A stretch of 58,878 nucleotides of DNA, taken from NCBI RefSeq assembly GCF_019084545.1, contig NZ_JAHREP010000029.1:1-58878 (forward strand). Direction: 5' to 3'. This document shows, in pieces, positions 55,019 through 58,878 of this stretch. A program made the translations under genes and the position numbers. Below the pieces are notes generated by a model. That model was not told where the DNA came from and ran no database searches. It saw only the letters and a list, made by a program, of their open reading frames with translations. This stretch comes from Marinobacterium ramblicola. Lineage in GTDB: Bacteria > Pseudomonadota > Gammaproteobacteria > Pseudomonadales > Balneatricaceae. Position 1 is the first letter of the stretch; each line of letters opens with the position of its first letter.

Positions 55019-55949
55019 GTTCACACCTCAAGATCTACAGGGAATCCCCGAGTTTCTGACCCTGATCGAAAAGGGTAGCTTCACCGCGGCCGCCGAGGCA
55101 CTGGGCATCTCCCGCTCGCGCGTATCCCAGGTGATCGCTCGCCTGGAGAGTCGCCTCGGCGTCCAACTGATCCAGCGCTCCACCCGCTCCATGCATCTGA
55201 CCGAGGTGGGCGAGCAGTTCCACGAAAGCTGCCGACGCAGTTTTGCATTGATCGACCAGGCGATCGATCGCGCGCAGGAGGAGCAACAACGGATCAGCGG
55301 CACCCTCCGCATCAACTCCGTCGGCGGCTGGTTCGGCGAACGGATACTGGCACCGCAACTACTCGAGTTCATGCAACGGCACCCCGAAGTGAACATCGAA
55401 CTGGATTTCGCCAGCGCCCATGTGGACCTGATTGCCGACCAGTACGACCTGGCGGTACGCATGGGTGAGCTGCCGGACTCTACGCTGATCGCCCGCCCGC
55501 TGGCCCGCTATGCCACGCACGTCTGCGCGTCACCCGACTTTATCGCGCACCACGGACAACCCTCCCATCCGCGAGAACTGGGTCGATACCCGGTCGCCCT
55601 CGGTTCCTTGAACCGCTGGCGCTTCCGTCACCGCACCGATCCGCAGCAAAGCTGCGAGGTCACGCTGAAAGGCCACCTCTGGTGCCCCAACGGCCATGTC
55701 ACCCGTCTGGCCGCCCTGGAGGGAGAGGCTATCGTGTCGCTGCCCGACTTCTATCTGGCCGACGACCTGCGCGACGGCCGGCTGCTGCCGCTATTCGACG
55801 ACTGGTACCGCCCCGACAGCCAGGTATCGCTGGTCTACCCCAGAGCACGCTACCGTATCCGGCGAGTGCAGGCGTTGGTGGAGTTTTTGCTGGATCAGCT
55901 CCAGCCAGACAGGGAAAGGGGCATACATACCGATCGAAGCTCCCCCTAA
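55017..55949 (+). CDS. LysR-family transcriptional regulator
   Basis: 310 residues. N-terminal helix-turn-helix (residues 1-60: GSFTAAAEALGISRSRVSQV, IARLESRLGVQLIQRSTR), then an effector domain (GTLRINSVGGWFGERILAPQ, DLAVRMGELPDSTLIARPLA). The family resembles the CrgA-type subgroup that controls reductases. It is divergent from the aldo/keto reductase. Confidence 0.92.
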   Translation: MFTPQDLQGIPEFLTLIEKGSFTAAAEALGISRSRVSQVIARLESRLGVQLIQRSTRSMHLTEVGEQFHESCRRSFALIDQAIDRAQEEQQRISGTLRINSVGGWFGERILAPQLLEFMQRHPEVNIELDFASAHVDLIADQYDLAVRMGELPDSTLIARPLARYATHVCASPDFIAHHGQPSHPRELGRYPVALGSLNRWRFRHRTDPQQSCEVTLKGHLWCPNGHVTRLAALEGEAIVSLPDFYLADDLRDGRLLPLFDDWYRPDSQVSLVYPRARYRIRRVQALVEFLLDQLQPDRERGIHTDRSSP

Positions 55950-56141
55950 CCACCTGGAAACCATGGAGGTCACCCGATTTTCGGGCGCTGAACTATAGTC
56001 TATGTATGCAGTTCGGACGCAAGACCTTGATAACAACTTTCGATAACGGGTCGCTGAATACTTCGAGGAGAAATTCGAAAGCAGTCATCCGCAGGGTAAT
56101 GCCGATGACAGGCGGCTCGCGCGGAGTCAGGTGGGAGCTAA

Positions 56142-57365
56142 ATGCGGGACATACTGCTGGGCGTTGCCTTCTTCACGGGTAACGTCCTGATTTTCGTCAC
56201 CGCCATACTGGTGGCCAGACGCTATTTGATACCGTCCGGCGGCGTTCGGATTCGGATCAACGACAAGAAAACGCTGAAATTACCGGTCGGAGGCAAGCTG
56301 CTCGGCGCTCTCGACAATGAGGGTATTCGGCTGTCGTCGGCCTGCGGCGGCAAGGGGATCTGCAGTCAATGCAAGGTTAAGGTAGTATCGGGCCGCAGCT
56401 CTGTGGTGCCTGCCGAGCAGGATCTGCTTAGCCTGCGGGAGATACGAGAAGGTACCCGGCTCGCCTGCCAGATGACCGTACACGACGATCTGGAGCTGCA
56501 GGTACCGGACGACGTGTTCGGCGTTGGGCACTGGCGCTGTCGCGTGAAATCCAGCCGCTGTGTCGGCACGCTGCTGAAAGAGATCACCCTCGAACTGCCG
56601 GAGGGAGAGCTGATCGACTTCCGCGCGGGGGCCTATATCCAGGTCACCTGCCCACCCTTCGATCTGAAATACCGGGACTTCGATATCGACAGCCGCTTCC
56701 ATCAGGACTGGGATCAGATGGGTCTCTGGGATCTCGAAGTCAGCACCTCCGACCCCCACAGTCGCGCCTATTCGATGGCCAACTATGTCGACGAGAAGGG
56801 TATCGTGGTCCTGAACGTGCGCCTGGCAACACCGCCACCGGGTAAGTCAGATCATATCTCTCCCGGCTATGTCTCCTCCTACATGTACAGCCTGAAACCA
56901 GGAGATGAGATCGCGATATCGGGCCCATTCGGCGAGTTCTTCGCCGAAGATAGTGACCATGAGATGATCTTCATCGGCGGAGGCGCCGGTATGGCGCCGA
57001 TGCGTTCGCATATCTTCGACCAGCTGAAGCGGCTCGACTCGAAACGCAAGATCAGCTTCTGGTACGGCGCTCGAAATGCCCGCGAGCTGTTCTACGTGGA
57101 GGAGTTCGACCAGCTGCAGAAAGAGCACGACAACTTCAGCTGGTATGTGGCGCTGTCGGACCCGCGTCCGGAGGAGGATTGGCAGGGCGACACCGGCTTC
57201 ATTCACGAGGTACTGTATAACCGCTATCTCGGCGACCACGCCAATCCGGAGGATTGCGAGTACTACCTCTGCGGCCCGCCGCCCATGCTGAACGCGGTGC
57301 TGAAGATGCTCGATAGCCTCGGTGTCGATGCCGAGAATATCCGCTACGACGACTTTGGCGGTTAA
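56142..57365 (+). CDS. nqrF: NqrF-like NADH reductase with 2Fe-2S and FAD domains
   Basis: 407 residues, the length of Na+-NQR subunit F. N-terminal membrane helix (5-27), plant-type ferredoxin domain with Cys 68, 74, 77 and 109 (SSACGGKGICSQCKV, LACQ), FAD-binding RAYSMANY, and NADH-binding MIFIGGGAGMAPMRSHIFD and YYLCGPPPMLNAVLKMLD. It takes electrons from NADH. The partner genes nqrABCDE are absent on either side, so this is either a displaced subunit or a solitary NqrF-like reductase serving another acceptor. GGGAG precedes the start. Confidence 0.88.
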   Translation: MRDILLGVAFFTGNVLIFVTAILVARRYLIPSGGVRIRINDKKTLKLPVGGKLLGALDNEGIRLSSACGGKGICSQCKVKVVSGRSSVVPAEQDLLSLREIREGTRLACQMTVHDDLELQVPDDVFGVGHWRCRVKSSRCVGTLLKEITLELPEGELIDFRAGAYIQVTCPPFDLKYRDFDIDSRFHQDWDQMGLWDLEVSTSDPHSRAYSMANYVDEKGIVVLNVRLATPPPGKSDHISPGYVSSYMYSLKPGDEIAISGPFGEFFAEDSDHEMIFIGGGAGMAPMRSHIFDQLKRLDSKRKISFWYGARNARELFYVEEFDQLQKEHDNFSWYVALSDPRPEEDWQGDTGFIHEVLYNRYLGDHANPEDCEYYLCGPPPMLNAVLKMLDSLGVDAENIRYDDFGG

Positions 57366-57381
57366 CCAGGCAAGCGCCCTC

Positions 57382-57400
57382 CTCGCCCAGACAGGGCGAG
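57382..57400 (+). terminator. Hairpin after the nqrF-like gene
   Basis: CTCGCCC pairs with GGGCGAG across AGACA, 17 bases after the stop. No T-run follows, so termination strength is doubtful. Confidence 0.4.
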
Positions 57401-57482
57401 CCCCCATCCGGTAACAGAAGCAATATGGACTTCCCCCGGGTCGGTGCATAGGATTAGATGAAACGCCAAGGAAAAGTACGCT

Positions 57483-57830
57483 ATGACAATTAGCGGGGTA
57501 CTACCGGATAATAAAAAACTTTGCGTGATCTACAGGCTGGAGCCGGGCTGTCTGGGTCCGAATGGCGTTGATCATATCAAGGATTTTTGTGCCTTTGCCG
57601 ACAAGGCGCTGAGATCATTCTACTCGGCCTTCGTTATATGGCAGGTTCAATCCAGGGATGACAAATCGCTGCCGGAGATGGAGTACAGGGTAAATAATAG
57701 AACCCTGCCCCGGGACAAGGCCGATCGATATTTAGCCTTGATGGGCAAAAACATCGATGAGTTTGAAGAGTATCTGCACGACGATATCTCCCATATGATC
57801 GAGGACTATTTTTCAGGCACCGCTATATAG
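57483..57830 (+). CDS. Conserved-looking hypothetical protein (115 aa)
   Basis: 115 residues from ATG 57483 with an AAGGA site. I do not recognise the family. The sequence begins MTISGVLPDNKKLCVIYRLE, appears soluble and mixed alpha/beta, with two cysteines near the N-terminus and an acidic C-terminus (EEYLHDDISHMIEDYF). It lies between the NqrF-like gene and the Mut7-C gene on the same strand, without obvious coupling. Its codon use is less GC-biased than the neighbours. Confidence 0.7.
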   Translation: MTISGVLPDNKKLCVIYRLEPGCLGPNGVDHIKDFCAFADKALRSFYSAFVIWQVQSRDDKSLPEMEYRVNNRTLPRDKADRYLALMGKNIDEFEEYLHDDISHMIEDYFSGTAI

Positions 57831-58029
57831 CGCTTTTAGACCCCAAAGCATCTACATCGAGGAGGTGCGGATTCCAGCGCTGCCGAGCGGTCCCCGCCAC
57901 CTATCACTATCCCCCTCCGTATCACCGATTCGTTACGCCCAACGATACTCGATGGCATAGCGTTACGACGTCTCTGCGCCATGCACTATAGTGTTAACGC
58001 ACTCAAAACAGAGCCTGTCAGGTTCGACA

Positions 58030-58782
58030 ATGGTCCAGCAAACCGCCCGAATCCGCTTCTACGCCGAACTGAACGATTTTCTGCCCCAGGCACAGCGGAT
58101 GCGCGATCAAAGTTGCCAATTCATCGCTCCGGCACCGGTGCGTCACCTGATCGAACTCTGCGGCGTACCCCATACCGAGGTGGAGTTGATCCTGGTCGAC
58201 GGCCGTTCGGTGGATCTGGAACAGCGGATCGATGGCGGCGAGCGGATCAGCGTCTACCCCTGCTTCGAACGGCTCGATATTGCACCGCTGCTGAGGGTTC
58301 GCACCGAGCCGTTGCGCGAGATCCGCTTTATCGCCGATGCCCACCTTGGCCACCTGGTACGCGATCTGCGCATGCTCGGTTTCGACACCCTGTTCAATCC
58401 GCAGTGGGACGACGCCGAACTGGCCAGGATCAGTGCCGCCGAACATCGCATCCTGCTCACCCGCGACCGCGCCCTGCTGATGCGACGCGAGATTACCCAC
58501 GGCTGCTACCTGCGCCATCAACCCCACCCGGTTTTGCTCAAGTCGCTGATCCAGCGGCTGGACCTGTGCGCATCGATCGATCCCTTCTGCCGCTGCATAC
58601 GCTGTAACGGCCACGTCTCTCCTGCCGACGAGGAGGCGGTCGCACAGGATCTGCCGCCGGATCGTAGCGGCATCCAAGCGCCCTTCTACCGCTGCGACGA
58701 CTGTCGCCAGGTGTACTGGAAAGGCAGCCATTACCGGGCGATGCTGAGCAAGATCGCACGGCTCTGTCCTACCACTCCGTAA
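58030..58782 (+). CDS. Mut7-C RNase-domain protein with N-terminal ubiquitin-like domain
   Basis: 250 residues from ATG 58030; an in-frame codon at 57991 is less likely. Residues 1-85 are a Mut7-C ubiquitin/ThiS-like domain (ARIRFYAELNDFLPQAQ, VELILVDGRSVDLEQRIDGG). Residues about 95-245 are a PIN-like Mut7-C RNase domain (EIRFIADAHLGHLVRDLRML, RILLTRDRALLMRREI) ending in zinc-ribbon pairs CRCIRCNG and CDDCRQVYWKG. The role is likely RNA cleavage, but the substrate is unknown. Confidence 0.88.
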   Translation: MVQQTARIRFYAELNDFLPQAQRMRDQSCQFIAPAPVRHLIELCGVPHTEVELILVDGRSVDLEQRIDGGERISVYPCFERLDIAPLLRVRTEPLREIRFIADAHLGHLVRDLRMLGFDTLFNPQWDDAELARISAAEHRILLTRDRALLMRREITHGCYLRHQPHPVLLKSLIQRLDLCASIDPFCRCIRCNGHVSPADEEAVAQDLPPDRSGIQAPFYRCDDCRQVYWKGSHYRAMLSKIARLCPTTP

Positions 58783-58878
58783 AGGGACGGTGGTACCGGC
58801 CCAGGGCAATCGCACTACGTAGCCACGATGCGTGCCGGTCCGGGCCGGTGGCACCGCTTCCGTGCGACACGCGATGAA

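Overview
The window looks like chromosomal DNA of a metabolically versatile gammaproteobacterium. GC is high and genes are tightly packed. The hydrogenase accessory genes follow the hup/hyp order known from Azotobacter and purple bacteria. There is a monomeric NADP isocitrate dehydrogenase, an NqrF-like reductase and several sigma-54 promoters. The species cannot be fixed from the sequence alone.

Layout. 1-2000: a small mobile or decaying patch holding a 49-codon ORF, a deletion relic of an aldehyde dehydrogenase gene, an orphan antitoxin and a prlF-yhaV toxin-antitoxin pair. 2.1-8.6 kb: a D-glucarate catabolic block (2-oxoglutarate semialdehyde dehydrogenase, FCD-type GntR regulator, gudD, kdgD) with a divergent multi-pass membrane protein that may be the importer. 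8.6-20.2 kb: one long minus-strand operon, hupDFGHIJK-hypAB-hoxA-hypFCDE, for [NiFe] hydrogenase maturation. It starts from a sigma-54 promoter, but no hydrogenase structural genes lie in the window and the hoxA-type activator carries an in-frame TAA. A divergent membrane histidine-kinase-like protein has lost all its catalytic motifs. 22.3-27.6 kb: monomeric icd, a small cytochrome c, two PNPOx-like flavin-fold genes (one fused to GAF and a possible DNA-binding domain) and a broken hemerythrin gene.

27.7-33.5 kb: a basic amino acid ABC importer, a LysE/RhtB exporter and a divergent MocR regulator. 33.6-35.8 kb: DUF924, cyclopropane fatty acid synthase and a small monooxygenase-fold protein. 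35.9-46.4 kb: an AcoR-type activator and its probable regulon. The first target operon encodes E1 alpha, E1 beta, a free lipoyl protein, a free E2 catalytic domain, a lipoate ligase-like protein, and a Tat-exported small subunit with its GMC flavoprotein. A second transcription unit (exported VOC protein, HupE/UreJ-like protein) has its own sigma-54 promoter and a 17-base palindrome of the same 7-3-7 design as the one before the first operon. This is the most novel-looking system in the window.

46.4-58.9 kb: a MocR regulator whose PLP lysine is replaced by arginine, a divergent flavin-fold protein, a complete fructose PTS permease, a broken amine oxidase, TfoX-N, dGTPase, GNAT, an aldo/keto reductase with divergent LysR, a solitary NqrF-like reductase, an unrecognised 115-residue protein and a Mut7-C protein. 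No tRNA, rRNA, CRISPR array or intact insertion sequence was recognised.
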